Assembly (NCBI GenBank): GCA_030549495.1
Contig: JAUIRK010000110.1
Span: 620,001 to 684,000 of the forward strand
Source of the DNA: Nectonema munidae
Taxonomy: Eukaryota; Nematomorpha; Nectonematoida; Nectonematidae
Direction of reading: 5' to 3'
Length of the DNA: 64,000 nucleotides
Shown: positions 9,725 through 20,669 of the stretch, piece by piece
Layout: each line of letters begins with the position of its first letter
How positions within the stretch are numbered: position 1 is the first letter of the stretch
Translations under genes and position numbers: made by a program
Notes under the pieces: generated by a model
Databases searched by the model: none
What the model was told of the DNA's origin: nothing
The model's input: the letters and a program-made list of their open reading frames with translations, nothing else

Positions 9725-10118
9725 AACATTTTTTTTTTTATATTTTTGGATTTTCTTTTGCTTCCTCTTCTTTGTATTTTTTTTTTAGAATCTCGCCGCT
9801 TTTTTTTTTCTTCATATATCCACTCATCAACTCTTCTACATCCAGATATGCTTCCTTTGCTTGAAGAATGGAATTTAACTATCAAATGATGTTTTATGAC
9901 TGTGTGTATCTGACTTGGAAATTATTCTGTTTTATTTTATTTTTCATTTTGTTTACCTATGGGTTTTTTTTGAATCTATCATCCTTTCATGCTTCTTATT
10001 TCAACTCATTTATACTTCTCCGCTGAACGGATGAGGGATTTTTTTCCCATGTGAACACATAAACGAAAGTTTAGTTCACTTCATTTTCAAACATGAATAA
10101 AGTCTTATCTTATCTTAA
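9725..10118 (+). other. LINE A 3' UTR
   Basis: T-rich, noncoding, ending GAATAAAGTCTTATCTTATC then TTAAT. The short TCTTA repeat at the end is the kind of terminal microsatellite used by several CR1/Jockey-group LINEs. No duplicated flank is identified. Confidence 0.65.
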
Positions 10119-10440
10119 TAAAAAAATATTATTATTTATTTATTATTTGCCATGAAAGAAAAATAATAAAGCAAACCTTTCAAAGAAAAAATATAAAGTA
10201 AAATCTTTACTGGAATATTTTAACATAAATTTTAGAATATTTTACTTTAAATATTTCCAAATGGCGACCTGATAATCATCAATGTCTTTATTTTTCTTTA
10301 TCTTCACCCTGTTGTCATCAGCTGAGTGGTTTCTTCTAAGCCATGCATTGATCGAAGGAGTGGGATTCCATGAGCTAAAGGGAAGACCAATTAGATTAAT
10401 TATCATAAGATTAGCTACATTCTCAAGTGTAAGGCGACTT
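10119..10440. other. Sequence between LINE A and the MULE, no gene seen
   Basis: AT-rich with a more balanced part at about 10260-10440. It has no long open frame. It was the site into which the MULE at 10450 inserted; matching sequence should resume at 22811. Confidence 0.4.
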
Positions 10441-10449
10441 CTTTTATCT
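10441..10449 (+). repeat. 9-bp target-site duplication of MULE 1, left copy
   Basis: CTTTTATCT, repeated exactly at 22802-22810. A 9-bp duplication is the mark of Mutator-like elements. Confidence 0.9.
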
Positions 10450-10824
10450 GGGTAATGCTAATTAGTGGGTAGAGGTGGGCAGAGCTGGGCAGAGTCATTA
10501 AACTCATTTCAAGACAAATGCTATCAAAAATTTTTCTTCAATATATGAATTTCAAATCAAAATTACTAAGTTAAATTTAATTTCAACAGCATTTTACATT
10601 TTTAAGCTAATTTACTGTTTTTCAATTATATTTAGTAAAAGCCTCTTGCCAGCTTTTGAAATCCTTGCATTTTACAAGCTGCGTCAAATAAATCAATCAA
10701 TCAATCAATCAATATATATTTTTTTATAGCAGTTTTTCATCTAAGCTTTTAATGGTAGTTATTTAAAATCATCATCTAGAAATTATTTTCTTGTTTATAA
10801 TGAGCTGAATAAAGACTTATCCAA
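10450..10824 (+). repeat. MULE 1 left terminal inverted repeat (holds an 89-bp insertion)
   Basis: Matches the reverse complement of 22521-22801 with few differences, for example in GGTGGGCAGAGCTGGGCAG, against GAAGTGGG on the other side. The match breaks at about 10634-10722 for a small insertion and then resumes at TTTTATAGCAGTTTTTCATC, running to about 10824. Confidence 0.9.
10634..10722 (+). mobile_element. Short LINE 3'-end fragment inserted in the left TIR
   Basis: Sequence absent from the right TIR. It runs through CTGCGTCAAATAAATC into four to five AATC repeats, like a 5'-truncated LINE with a tetranucleotide tail. Its parent family is not present elsewhere in the window. Confidence 0.6.
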
Positions 10825-11591
10825 ACTTTACTTTTGTATTTAGTAATTACAGTTATCTTCTTTTATTATGTTTTTTTGTGATTTTCAAAACTTTTCAGAA
10901 ATGTCAATTTGTACATTAATATCGGGCTGTAGTGATTTAGTCGTTGATAATTTTTAATATATGTCATAGATGTCTTTTGAATTTAAACTTTTATAAATTT
11001 ATATAGCTTAAGTTGTTTATGTTAGAAAATTTCTGATAGGCGTACTTCTAGTTTTTATAGAATTTAATAGATAGTATTTTTTTTAGTTTTAATAGATAGT
11101 ATTTCATTTATTTTTGCAAAGCGACTATCTCATATTGAAGTACCATTAGAATGTATGTCAATAGACATGATTTTTTTTATTTACACAATGAATCTTGTTT
11201 TTTCTAAATCTTAGCTATTTTTATTCGATTTTTATAAAAGTAAGTATTTTTCCTTTTTTAGATTGAAAAACTTTGCTTCTCTTTTTCCACTTTACGATTA
11301 AGAAGACTACAAATATTTAAATCCTGTTGCCCTAACAAAAGCATCTCATATATCTGCTAATTTACATATTGGATGATGAAAAAAGAAACAGTCACTGAAG
11401 GCGACCTACTGATAAAATTTGCGTCATTAGTTATATTTTAAATAAATCATTTTTTTTTCAAAATTAATTTTTTATCTAAATTATTATTTTCCTTCCATAT
11501 TCTTTTTAATCAAATTTTACTAATGTTTTTTATGGTTGAATTTGCAACTTGTTTTTGCTAACATTTTACAAACTTATTATCTAAAGTATTT
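10825..11591. other. MULE 1 internal sequence, no gene seen
   Basis: AT-rich spacer between the left TIR and the nested element. No coding sign. As the transposase gene points left from 21896, this is the region downstream of the gene. Confidence 0.5.
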
Positions 11592-12068
11592 GTTTTAGGG
11601 CGGTCCTGGCAAAATGAGCTGACAGAAAAGCTTACAAGAAAAACTTTTAAAATAATCAATGAATTGACTTGAAATTTTAAATACTAATAAAACATTATAA
11701 AATATATAATTTTGTAAAGTTACATAAGAATCTAACCAATAGATTTGATATTATGATCACTCAAAATTCGGAAATTTTTTCGGTAGCCATTTTTATGGTA
11801 AAATAAGCATTTATAGCCATTTTATCGGTTTTTTAAAAATGGAGATTTTCGTAATTATCTTATTCCTTTGATTTTCAAATTTCATTTCATTTTTACTACT
11901 CGTAAGTTCTCTAAACAATCTTTACAAGTTTTTTACTTTCGTAGATGTAATTAAGAATTTTAAAGCCTATTTAACTTTTTAAATAAACTATGCTCTAATA
12001 TTTTATTTTTATCTTATAGTTTTAATATTGATATCACATATGACATTTTTAACTTCCAATTTTTATAT

Positions 12069-13013
12069 GAAAAACAATCAATTTCATACCTTCGCTCTAC
12101 CTCTTCACCAACCTCCCTACGCATCTTCACAGACGTCTCAAAGAAGTCCCTAAGTACCTCCTTTGCTTACGCCTTCTTCAAAGGCTCTTCCACTAGTCCC
12201 TTTTACACCCATCGATCCCAATTAAATCCTCTACTCTCAATCTTCGAATGCGAAATCTTTAGCCTTTTACACGCCTGCACTATGATCACTAACAACATTA
12301 ACCACTTTCTTCCCCACTTTACTACCATCCATTTCTATACCGATGCACAAAACATAATCCACGATCTCTCTCTATCACACAACATCCCCTTTCCCTCCTT
12401 TCAACTCGCCTCCTCCCTAATCAATCTTACAAAACATTTCCACATACACCTATGTTGGTGCCCTGCTCATCAAAACATACCAGAAAACTCCCTCGTAGAC
12501 TACTTAGCCTCAAACTTACACCTAACCTCCCACATTCCTCTCAACTCCCTACCGCTCAAAACCTTTCTAACACACATTCACTTATCCACTCTAGAAGAAT
12601 GGCAGATGTCCATAGCTTCATCTCAAAATGCACTAATCTCCTCTTTACCACACATCAGCACAATTCACACAACTTTCAAAAACAAAAAATTTACACCACC
12701 TCGTTCAACCATTCGTTGGCTATCAGGCCATTGCCCATGCAAAGCATATCTTTTCCGAATTAAAGTAAGCGAAAATCCATACTGTCGTTTCGGATGCGAC
12801 ACAATAGAAACGCCATACCACCTCATATTCACATGTCAAATCTTCTCTCATCATCGCCAAGATCTTCTATTTCGCTGCCTTTCTTTACTTAACAGATCTC
12901 CAACAACACTCTCAGATCTTCTGTTACATCCAACACTACTAAAATCCCTAGCAACCCTCATTGACACCATTGAAACAACTCTCACCACCGTCGATAACCC
13001 TATAACAAACTAA
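12069..13013 (+). pseudogene. LINE ORF2 C-terminal fragment (RNase H and zinc motif)
   Basis: Open from the truncation edge through an internal ATG at 12282 to a stop at 13011-13013. RNase H residues: RIFTDVSKKS (first Asp; the usual Gly is Val), ECEIFSLLHA (Glu), FYTDAQNI (Asp) and CWCPAHQNIPENSLVDYLAS (His and last Asp). The C-terminal part has RWLSGHCPCKAYLFRIK and CRFGCDTIETPYHLIFTC, the Cys/His motif of the I/R1-group ORF2 end. It lacks endonuclease and RT. It differs from the 36909 copy by only a handful of residues, so both are recent copies of one family. Confidence 0.88.
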
Positions 13014-13155
13014 TCTGCTTTTCTCTTCTACTTTTAGGACAACCTATCTCTACCAACATCTGCATCTTCCTTAACCAACTCTCAAGCTTACGCGAGCATA
13101 TCAGCTCACGCTGGAAAGTGCTTTGAAATCTACCTACCTACCTACCTACCTACCT
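12069..13155 (+). mobile_element. 5'-truncated LINE of the LINE C family
   Basis: Nearly the same sequence as the complement of 36826-37860, starting inside the RNase H region of ORF2 and ending with TACC repeats at 13131-13155. This copy keeps the 3' end that the copy at 36826 lacks. The left edge falls at about 12069. I could not find a clear target duplication, and the right flank is a minisatellite unit. Confidence 0.88.
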
Positions 13156-14566
13156 CTATCTTTTCGTTTTGTTATTATCTTCACACATGTGAAATATTAA
13201 TATTTTTTAGAACAGATTTTTACCTTTTACAATTGAATTCTGTAAGATAATTATTTTCTTTTTATTATCTTCTCACATGTGAAATATTAATATTTTTTAG
13301 AACAGCTTTTTAACTTTTACAATTCTGTAAGATAATTATTTTCTTTTTGTCATTATCTTCACACATGTGAAACATTAAAATTTTTTTAGAACAGCTTTTT
13401 ACCTTTTACAATTCCGTAAGATAATTATTTTCTTCACACATGTGAAATATTAATATTTTTTAGAACAGCTTTTTACCTTTTACAATTCTGTAAGATAATT
13501 ATTTTCTTTTTGTTATTATCTTCACACATGTGAAATATTAATATTTTTTAGAACAGCTTTTTACCTTTTACAATTCCGTAAGATAATTATTTTTTTTGTG
13601 TTATTATCTTCACACATCTGAAATATTAATGTTTTTTTAGAACAGCTTTTTACCTTTTACAATTCTGTAAGATAATTATTTTCTTTTTGTTATTATCTTC
13701 ACACATGTGAAATATTAATATTTTTTAGAACAGCTTTTTATCTTACAATTCTGTAAGATAATTATTTTCTTTTTGTTATTATCTTCACACGTGAAATATT
13801 AATGTTTTTTTAGAACAGCTTTTTACCTTTTACAATTCTGTAAGATAATTATTTTCTTTTTGTTATTATCTTCACACATGTGAAATATTAATGTTTTTTT
13901 AGAACAGCTTTTTACCTTTTACAATTCTGTAAGATAATTATTTTCTTTTTGCTATTATCTTCACACATGTGAAATATTATTGTTTTTTTAGAACAGCTTT
14001 TTACCTTTTACAATTCTGTAAGATAATTATTTTCTTTGTGTTATTATCTTCACACATCTGAAATATTAATGTTTTTTTAGAACAGCTTTTTACCTTTTAC
14101 AATTCTGTAAGATAATTATTTCTGTGAAATATTAATATTTTTTTAGAACAGCTTTTTACCTTTTACAATTCTGTAAGATAATTATTTTCTTTGTGTTATT
14201 ATCTTCACACATCTGAAATATTAATGTTTTTTTAGAACAGCTTTTTACCTTTTACAATTCTGTAAGATAATTATTTCTGTGAAATATTAATATTTTTTTA
14301 GAACAGCTTTTTACCTTTTACAATTCTGTAAGATAATTATTTCTATATTTTCGTTTTGTTATTATCTTATGTGAAATATTAATATTTTTTTTAGAACAGC
14401 TTTTTACCTTTTACAATTCTGTAAGATAATTATTTCTATCTTTTCGTTTTATTATCGTGAAATATTAATATTTTTTTAGAACAGCTTTTTACCTTTCTAT
14501 TCTGTAAGATAATTACTTCTATCTTTTCGTTTTGTTATTATCTTATGTGAAGTATTAATATTTTAA
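13156..14566. repeat. Minisatellite, about 16-17 units of about 88 bp
   Basis: The unit contains TATCTTCACACATGTG, a palindromic CACATGTG, then AAATATTAAT, TTTTTTAGAACAGCTTTTTA and CTGTAAGATAATTATTT. Units range from about 70 to 92 bp. Shortened ones (from about 14120 on) lack the CACACATGTG part or gain CTATCTTTTCG. The first unit follows the LINE tail directly with the same CTATCTTTTCGTTTTG that recurs in the last units, so the LINE probably inserted at or in the edge of the array. Confidence 0.95.
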
Positions 14567-15420
14567 TAATTAGTTTGAATTCGATCTTTCATTCTCTTTT
14601 GCATCTCATCTTACATCAGCATGTATTGTCATTTCCAATGATCATTACATCCTATAATGCGATCATCATACTTTGAAATAGTTTATCCTAAAGATATCCT
14701 GAATTCCTATATTTTCTATTATCATGGAAGAATATTCAAAATGAATTAAATAAACATTTTCCTTATCTTGTAGTAGTTAACCCATGTATGCGCAATTTTT
14801 CTTTAATAAATGCAAACGATAGTTTTTTTCATTGTAATTAATATGAATTTCGAAAATCCTCTCCTCGTCCTGGGCATAAATTGGTAAAGGTAATGTAGTT
14901 TGATCTATATTATTTTGAAATGTGCTTAGGGTTAAAATCAATCTAACATTTTACCTTCTATGTGCTACATTAACTATTTATTTCTGGAAATTCAAATGAT
15001 GAATTATTATTCTGAAAAAAATTTCCAGTGTATTGGCTATTTGCATCATTTTTTCTCCAAATTTAGATTTTTTAAAAAATGTGAAATATGATGATAAAAT
15101 AAATTGGACAAACTTTATGATTTCACAATTTTAATTTAACCTATTTCTATAATTATTTTATACGCTCTTATAAAAATTTCGTTGCATATCTTATCTCCTT
15201 CAAACTGCATCGCCTTGACGTGGTGAAGGAGCTTATACCGGTATCGGTTACTAAATGATGCAGAAATGAAAATCTTTTTAATTCAAATGTTATAATTTTA
15301 CAACTATTTTTAGACATGACACAATGGTTATCTTGTAGACCATAATTTCGAAGATTAAGAATTGTAATGATTATTACTTTGTATCAATAAATAACTTCGA
15401 TGTTTTTGAATTTAACTCTT
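14567..15420. other. AT-rich sequence, no gene seen
   Basis: Between the minisatellite and the hAT remnant. No open frame with recognisable motifs. A less AT-rich patch at about 15200-15250 (CATCGCCTTGACGTGGTG) is not assigned. Confidence 0.4.
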
Positions 15421-15938
15421 TAACCGGATCTTCCCTTTCTAACTTTCACAACCAGTTCATCCAAGCTGGGATTGACAATCTCAATTGCAGATTTGACTCG
15501 AAGTTGTTGAATGACTGTGTGCACTTGGATTCCAGAAATTGGTCAAAAAAGTAAGAAGAATTGGTAACTTATGGAGACACGGAAATGATGGATGTGGCTC
15601 GATTTTTCAAACAAGATGTGATGTCCACTGTATCTGCCTTTCGAGATTTCAAATGTGGATATTTATCAACTGACTATGAAAACTTTTTACAAGTTATTAA
15701 TATATTCCCTGTTTCCACGTCTGAATGCGAACGTGGGTTTAGTTCGATGAATGACATCTGTACATCAGAACGTAATCTGATGAGTGTACGCGCATTTGAT
15801 GCTGTTCTTTTTCTGAATATCAATGGACCCCCTATTTCACGGGTAGATTTTACAAAATACGTTCAAAACCATCGATCTTCAATCAGCCAGGATCGAAAGA
15901 CAGATGATGTGTGTGCAGGATCGAGAAATTTCTTATAG
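15421..15938 (+). pseudogene. hAT transposase, C-terminal dimerisation region
   Basis: Reading from about 15421 gives HNQFIQAGIDNLNCRF and HLDSRNWSKK, then a stop near 15552, then the open frame 15561-15938. The latter has FLQVINIFPVSTSECERGFS followed by MNDICTSERNLMSVRAFDAV and LNINGPP, the hAT C-terminal dimerisation motif (ATC family), closest in style to KIAA1586-like hATs. The catalytic DDE region upstream is absent, so this is the last part of the gene. It lies in the nested element and is probably a separate older insertion. Confidence 0.82.
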
Positions 15939-16200
15939 GTGAGCCGAAATCTATAAATTTTTTTTGCAATTTTGCTAAAAGTTTTCAGAGAATACGACAG
16001 CTATGTTATGTCTTTTAGAATCACAAATTACTTATGTTTTCATATTTATAACATTATTTTGCCATGAATAAATTGCAAAATTTTATTTTTTATGCATGTA
16101 AGGGTATACATTATTAAGGGTAATTTAGAAGCCATTTTTCATAGGGGGGGGGGGGGGGGAGGGGAGTAGGCCCATGAGGCCCCCTTTGGATTCGCCAATG
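15939..16200 (+). mobile_element. 3' end of the hAT remnant with G tract
   Basis: After the transposase stop there is a 16-G run (16144-16159), then CCCCCTTTGGATTCGCCAAT and a final G at 16200. Read inward, the end is CATTGGCGAATCC, close to the common hAT terminus CAGTGGCG. The matching left end was not found. Confidence 0.55.
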
Positions 16201-18281
16201 TGTGTGTGCCTTGTCTTCAGCACCTACTTTTTTCAACAAAGTGAATTTCGAAGAATTTTTCGCTACCATTTTTTTATGTTAAAATAAATTTTAAAATTGT
16301 TGTATTGTAAATTGTAATTCTTTCTATCGAGTAAGTAGGCCATTCAATAATATAGCCTAACTCTTGTAGTTTCAGTGTTTGTCATGACCCATATTCATAA
16401 GAATTCTCACTGACACTTTTTTGATATATAGAACGTATGGTATCCATCTCAAAATATAGACAGTGTAGTAGCATGTAGCTTTAGACATGCATAAAAGCAC
16501 TGATCTTTTTTGTAGAAGTAGACCTCATGGGACGTTTCCTACAACGTTTATGTGTTTCTATGTAAGGGGTGACTCCACACAGCAGAGCATCCCCCCCCCC
16601 CCCCTTAAGTGAAAATTTTCTACTTCTCACCCTGAACTAATGAATTCATATTTCTTTGAGGTCCCCATATAAACTTTAAATGAAATTTTCATTCTTTTAG
16701 TTTTTTTTCTAAGCCAAAACTTTTTTTCATTTTTCTTAAACATTTGATAATTTAATATCTCTAAAACTTTTCACTCAGTTTAACTTCGATAAATAAGTCT
16801 ATAATTTATTAACAACTTTTCCCGCTTGTTAAGGGACGTCATATATACATGATCCCTTCAAAATATAGTAAATACTTAAAGTCATCAAACATACAAAAAA
16901 ATCGTTAGAATATTAAAAAAATAGAAAAAAGTAAAGTTGTGTTTTTAAATTTTAGACATGAAAATAAACCTATTAGTTAAATAGTTCCTATTCTCTTCTG
17001 AATTAAATTTTATAAAATGATAGGTTTTCGCCAATAAAAATATTAATTTTAGTATGTTGTAGATTGATTTAAGAAAAATGAGTGTTCTAACAATATTTCA
17101 TTTGGATGATTTTTTTAATTATATGAAAAAATTTTGTTCACTTATGAAATTTTCAAGCACTTGAAAAAAGCGTTTAAGACAGTGTATGAAAATAACTTTT
17201 TTTTTATATCATTAACCTTTGTTAAGTATAATTCATTACAAAGTCCTATAGATTTCGTTTTCTTGTATTTAATTTAAAAAGAAAATTCTATTTTTTGCAA
17301 TTTTAGTTACCTAAAGGGCCTTTACCTCAGGTGCAATAATTGTGAGTTATGTCAACTGCATAGAAGAAAAAAAAATATATAAAGAAAGTGAAAAAATATT
17401 TTTAATGGGGGTCATTTTTGACCGCAATCTCACTTCAAATTAAAATAGAACTTTATCGAAACGATTGGAATTAAAAAAAAGGCAAATTATATAAAATTTT
17501 ATATTTTTCTTTTAAAAAGTATATAAAGCGTTTTAGAGTCATTTTTAGCCGCATTGAAATTTGAAACTCAAAATTATAATAATTTCTTTTATTCAGTAAA
17601 TCTAGACAAAAACACAAGACTTTTAGTTTTACATATAAAAAATAATCAGTAAAAGTCTGCGGATATTCGATAGTGGTGAGTCGTTTTAATTTATTTTCTG
17701 GAAAATATTATACATAAAAACAAAATAATACATTTAAATTAAAGTTATCTCTACTTGCCTTTAATCTTCAGGTTTTAGTGTACTTATTATATAAAACAAA
17801 GCTGTACAATTAAATAGAATAGTTTTCAAAAAAAATTGAGAAATATGTCAAAAAATATTGTAAAATCATTTTAGCATAAACACAATTTTTTTATTTGGGA
17901 ATAATCTAACATTTTCTAGATTTGTTAATTTAAGTTATTTTATAATAAAATTTAAATATATTTACTTGTTAAAAAATTTTAAAGTTTTTATTTATATTTT
18001 GTTTAATTTTATTTTTTTTCTTTGAAAAATAAAAAATTTTGCTTTAATTTTTTCGCATAGACATTTCAATCCTTATCGAGGTAACAAAAATGGTTCACAA
18101 TTATAAAAATTTTGCATTGTTATCATCAGAATGAGGTCTTTGACATAACTTTATAGATTAAGATGATATTTTTCTGAATAAGAAACTCGAGATTTATATG
18201 TATGTCAAGTTTCATGTTCATATCTTTTTTTATTAGGTGGCAATTTAACTTTGTTTCTGTCAGCTCATTTTGCCACGACCC
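16201..18281. other. AT-rich part of the nested element, no gene seen
   Basis: Contains a run of 14 C at 16591-16604 and two similar short blocks (GTCATTTTTGACCGCAATCT near 17410 and GTCATTTTTAGCCGCATTGA near 17540). No coding sequence. The last 28 bp are the right inverted end of the 11601-18281 element. Confidence 0.4.
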
Positions 18282-18290
18282 GTTTTAGGG

Positions 18291-18930
18291 AGCTAAAAAT
18301 CAAAAGTCGAATCAATTTGTTTTATAAACTTAATTATACTTTTTTTTCATTTCTTCTATGAGTAATTTTATTTTACTCTATATTTTTTATAAAGATTTGT
18401 AAAAATTTATAAAATCCAAAATTAATTTTAGTTGAATGTTTGTTTAAAAAATATTTTGATAGTTTATTTAGATTTCTCTATTTTGACCAAAAAAGTTTAA
18501 AAAATGTAACATAGTATGAAAGACAGAGGAAAAAGATGAAGCTAGACTCCATGTATTCTATCTATAATTTTAGCTATGACGTCGAATAAAAACCAAGATA
18601 ATTCAATAAGAAATAGGTAATAATAGTTCGAAAATAGAAAAAGATTACTTTAAATTAGTGAATATCTATTTTATATTTTTAGTGAATATCTATAATAAAA
18701 ATATTAATATAAAATATATTATATTTTATATAAAATATAATATTAAATATATTTAGTGAATATCTTTTGAATAAAAAAACTATATACCAAAAACATTAAA
18801 ATTACAAAGGCAATCAATCAAATAAGTTTTACTAAAAAATCAATAATAGTTAGATAGTGATTAACTAAAATTCAATATGCTAACATAAAGAGATTGCAAA
18901 CAAAATTTTACAAGATTTAATGCTTTATTA
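18291..18930. other. MULE 1 sequence downstream of the transposase, no gene seen
   Basis: AT-rich, with a palindromic AT block at about 18700-18760. It follows the duplicated GTTTTAGGG of the nested element. Confidence 0.4.
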
Positions 18931-18949
18931 AAAATCATATCAAAACAAT

Positions 18950-19198
18950 CCACTATTTGGCTTTTTCATTGCACATTTTCCCAACTGTATCTAGTAGAGA
19001 AAAAAAGTTAGTATATAAATTTCTTTATAAATTTAGTGAGTAAATCCAAGTAATTTACCTTCTAGTTTTTTAGAGTCAAATTGCACTAACACTTCCATGA
19101 TTTGCCTTTTTTATTGCACTTTTTTCGCAACGATATCTATAAAAAAAACAAGTGGATAAATTTGTTTTTTGTAAAGTAAAGTATGACTAATATTTTAC
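18950..19198 (-). other. Candidate 3'-terminal exons of the MULE 1 gene (duplicated)
   Basis: On the - strand the transposase frame reaches AAAATTAAAAG followed by GTAAAATATT at 19198, a good splice donor. The first acceptor is TTTTTTTTATAG at 19137 (62-nt intron), opening an exon 19059-19136 that begins RYRCEKSAIKKANHGS. It has its own donor (GAAG, then GTAAATTAC) at 19058. A second acceptor, CTCTACTAG at 18991 (68-nt intron), opens a similar sequence beginning ATACAGTTGGGAAAATGTGC. The two exon starts look like a tandem duplication and would give two alternative short C-termini. This is inferred from splice signals only. Confidence 0.5.
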
Positions 19199-20637
19199 CT
19201 TTTAATTTTTTTTTGTCCTGGTTTTTTCGCAACTTTAGGTCTGTTTAATGTAAGAAGCAGACCATCTGAAGAAAACTGGTATTTTTTGTAAAATATTGAT
19301 TTATGGAAATTAAAGAAATCGTTTAGTATGTTTTCTTTATCTTTTATTTCCATCATATTCCACACCTGTTCTGACATAATGAATTTTGATGCCTCTCCAA
19401 CTATTTTATAGTTACCCTTTCCATGAAGGGCTGCTTTTATCATCTCATTTTCATAAAAAACTTCTTCGATATAACTGATGATTTCAGTGAGTTTTTTCGG
19501 CTTCCAGCTTATTAAATATTTCAGTTTATTATTCATTGATTCACGAAGATTATTTTTCCATTCCCTTGGAATAAACTTATACATCATACGTGTTTCGAAG
19601 ATGAATTCTTTGATTGTTGGCAAGGGTTTATGAGTCAAATAACGGCCAAGAAGTCCTTCGTACTGATTGATGATTTCACCTTTCTTTACTTCAAATTCTT
19701 CATTAGTATGATTTTCTATAAGTCCTGTTGTCGAAAAATTTTTTTCAATAAACTCTTTAACTTTCTTTTCGCTGCTTCCTATTTTATTTTTCATATGACG
19801 TTTAATATTTTCCTGTATATGCCTCGTACAAAGTAATATTTGAGCAGAAGGTAGAGATATTTTTATTGCCTTGACCAATGCAAACTCCTCATCTGTTCCT
19901 ATTATAATTTTTTGCAAGTTTTTGGGTGCTTTGAAAGCATTGTATATCAAATTTATATGTGTGAAAAAGTCTATGTATGTTGCACATTCTGAGCTAAAAT
20001 GAAAAAAAACTGGCCCAAGTAATATGGAATTCTTATTATTGTCACAAGAAAAAAGACAGGTATCTTGAAAAACAGTAGTTGTAACAAAACAAGAACTTAA
20101 ATTGAATGTACGATCGATGCATAATATACCACATGAATTTTGTTGATATAGGATACAATTTTGCATATATGTGGCTTGTTCCATTGTGTAACAAATTACA
20201 CTTGGACTTTTGGCGTTATTGAAGATAATTTTTTTGATGAATGAATCTTGCTTTGTCGATGAGCTGATGATACATTGAATCTCATCTGCAAGATTAGATG
20301 ATGAAAAATTTTCTTTTGATGCTAAATTATATATATATTTTGAATTACGAGGAGCCATTTTTTCATGTAATGTATCTATGTATATTTGTTTCGGTGGTAT
20401 GTGGGAAGCAATGCCATTTAAAACTCTTTTTTTAACTTCTAAAGGTGTTCTTATATACTCTTTTAATTGATGTTTTGAATTCCCATGTTTTGAAATTAAG
20501 CTTTCTGGATACGATCCGATGTATTCAAATAGACATTTATCAAAATTTTCTTTATTAAATTTTGGATATTGTTCAATCCAAGAAACTTTTCTTTTGTAAG
20601 ATGAAGTCCTTTTTAGATTTGTGTAATACTTGTGCAA
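19195..20637 (-). CDS. MULE 1 DDE transposase (C-terminal half of the PHD-OTU-MULE protein)
   Basis: 480 codons from ATG 20637; the same frame is open upstream to about 20690. The MULE DDE fold is seen as ILCIDRTFNLSS (Asp 175), IIIGTDEEFALVKAI (Asp 249), LLCTRHIQENI (the CxxH that follows the second Asp) and NNLRESMNNKLK (Glu about 366). The N-terminal 100 residues (EYIGSYPESL, PLEVKKRVLN) match the region between OTU and DDE in the copy at 34400. The protein would cut the TIR ends and insert the element, making 9-bp duplications. The ATG at 20637 is probably not the real start: comparison with MULE 2 shows one protein of about 890 residues, with a one-base shift at about 20672-20700. Confidence 0.85.
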   Translation of the reverse strand: MHKYYTNLKRTSSYKRKVSWIEQYPKFNKENFDKCLFEYIGSYPESLISKHGNSKHQLKEYIRTPLEVKKRVLNGIASHIPPKQIYIDTLHEKMAPRNSKYIYNLASKENFSSSNLADEIQCIISSSTKQDSFIKKIIFNNAKSPSVICYTMEQATYMQNCILYQQNSCGILCIDRTFNLSSCFVTTTVFQDTCLFSCDNNKNSILLGPVFFHFSSECATYIDFFTHINLIYNAFKAPKNLQKIIIGTDEEFALVKAIKISLPSAQILLCTRHIQENIKRHMKNKIGSSEKKVKEFIEKNFSTTGLIENHTNEEFEVKKGEIINQYEGLLGRYLTHKPLPTIKEFIFETRMMYKFIPREWKNNLRESMNNKLKYLISWKPKKLTEIISYIEEVFYENEMIKAALHGKGNYKIVGEASKFIMSEQVWNMMEIKDKENILNDFFNFHKSIFYKKYQFSSDGLLLTLNRPKVAKKPGQKKIKR

Positions 20638-20669
20638 TATTATTAATGACTCAATTTGGGGTTGCGGAT

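Larger units (their letters stand above)
450..10118 (+). mobile_element. LINE A: CR1/Jockey-group non-LTR retrotransposon, interrupted twice
   Basis: A two-ORF LINE on the + strand: a zinc-knuckle ORF1, then an ORF2 with an endonuclease, a reverse transcriptase (YADD box) and a C-terminal tail of the CR1/L2/Jockey type. It ends near 10118 with a short TCTTA repeat and no long poly-A. LINE B cuts ORF1 at 1311/6510 and a SINE cuts the ORF2 tail at 9364-9516. Several frameshifts and stops in ORF2 mark it as an old dead copy, older than both insertions. The exact clade within the CR1/Jockey group is inferred from the RT and tail style only. Confidence 0.85.
11601..18281. mobile_element. Nested inverted-repeat element without its own recognised transposase
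   Basis: The left end CGGTCCTGGCAAAATGAGCT and the reverse complement of the right end GGGTCGTGGCAAAATGAGCT agree for about 28 bp (through GACAGAAA). They are flanked by GTTTTAGGG at 11592-11600 and again at 18282-18290. The 9-bp duplication suggests another MULE; an 8-bp hAT-like reading (TTTTAGGG) is possible but aligns the ends less well. It contains a LINE fragment, a minisatellite and an hAT gene end, and otherwise AT-rich sequence. It is probably non-autonomous. Confidence 0.65.

Noticed and set aside
13156-14566. Array of regular repeats resembling a CRISPR
   Set aside because: Whole 88-bp units repeat without unique spacers, in a eukaryotic transposon setting; it is a minisatellite.
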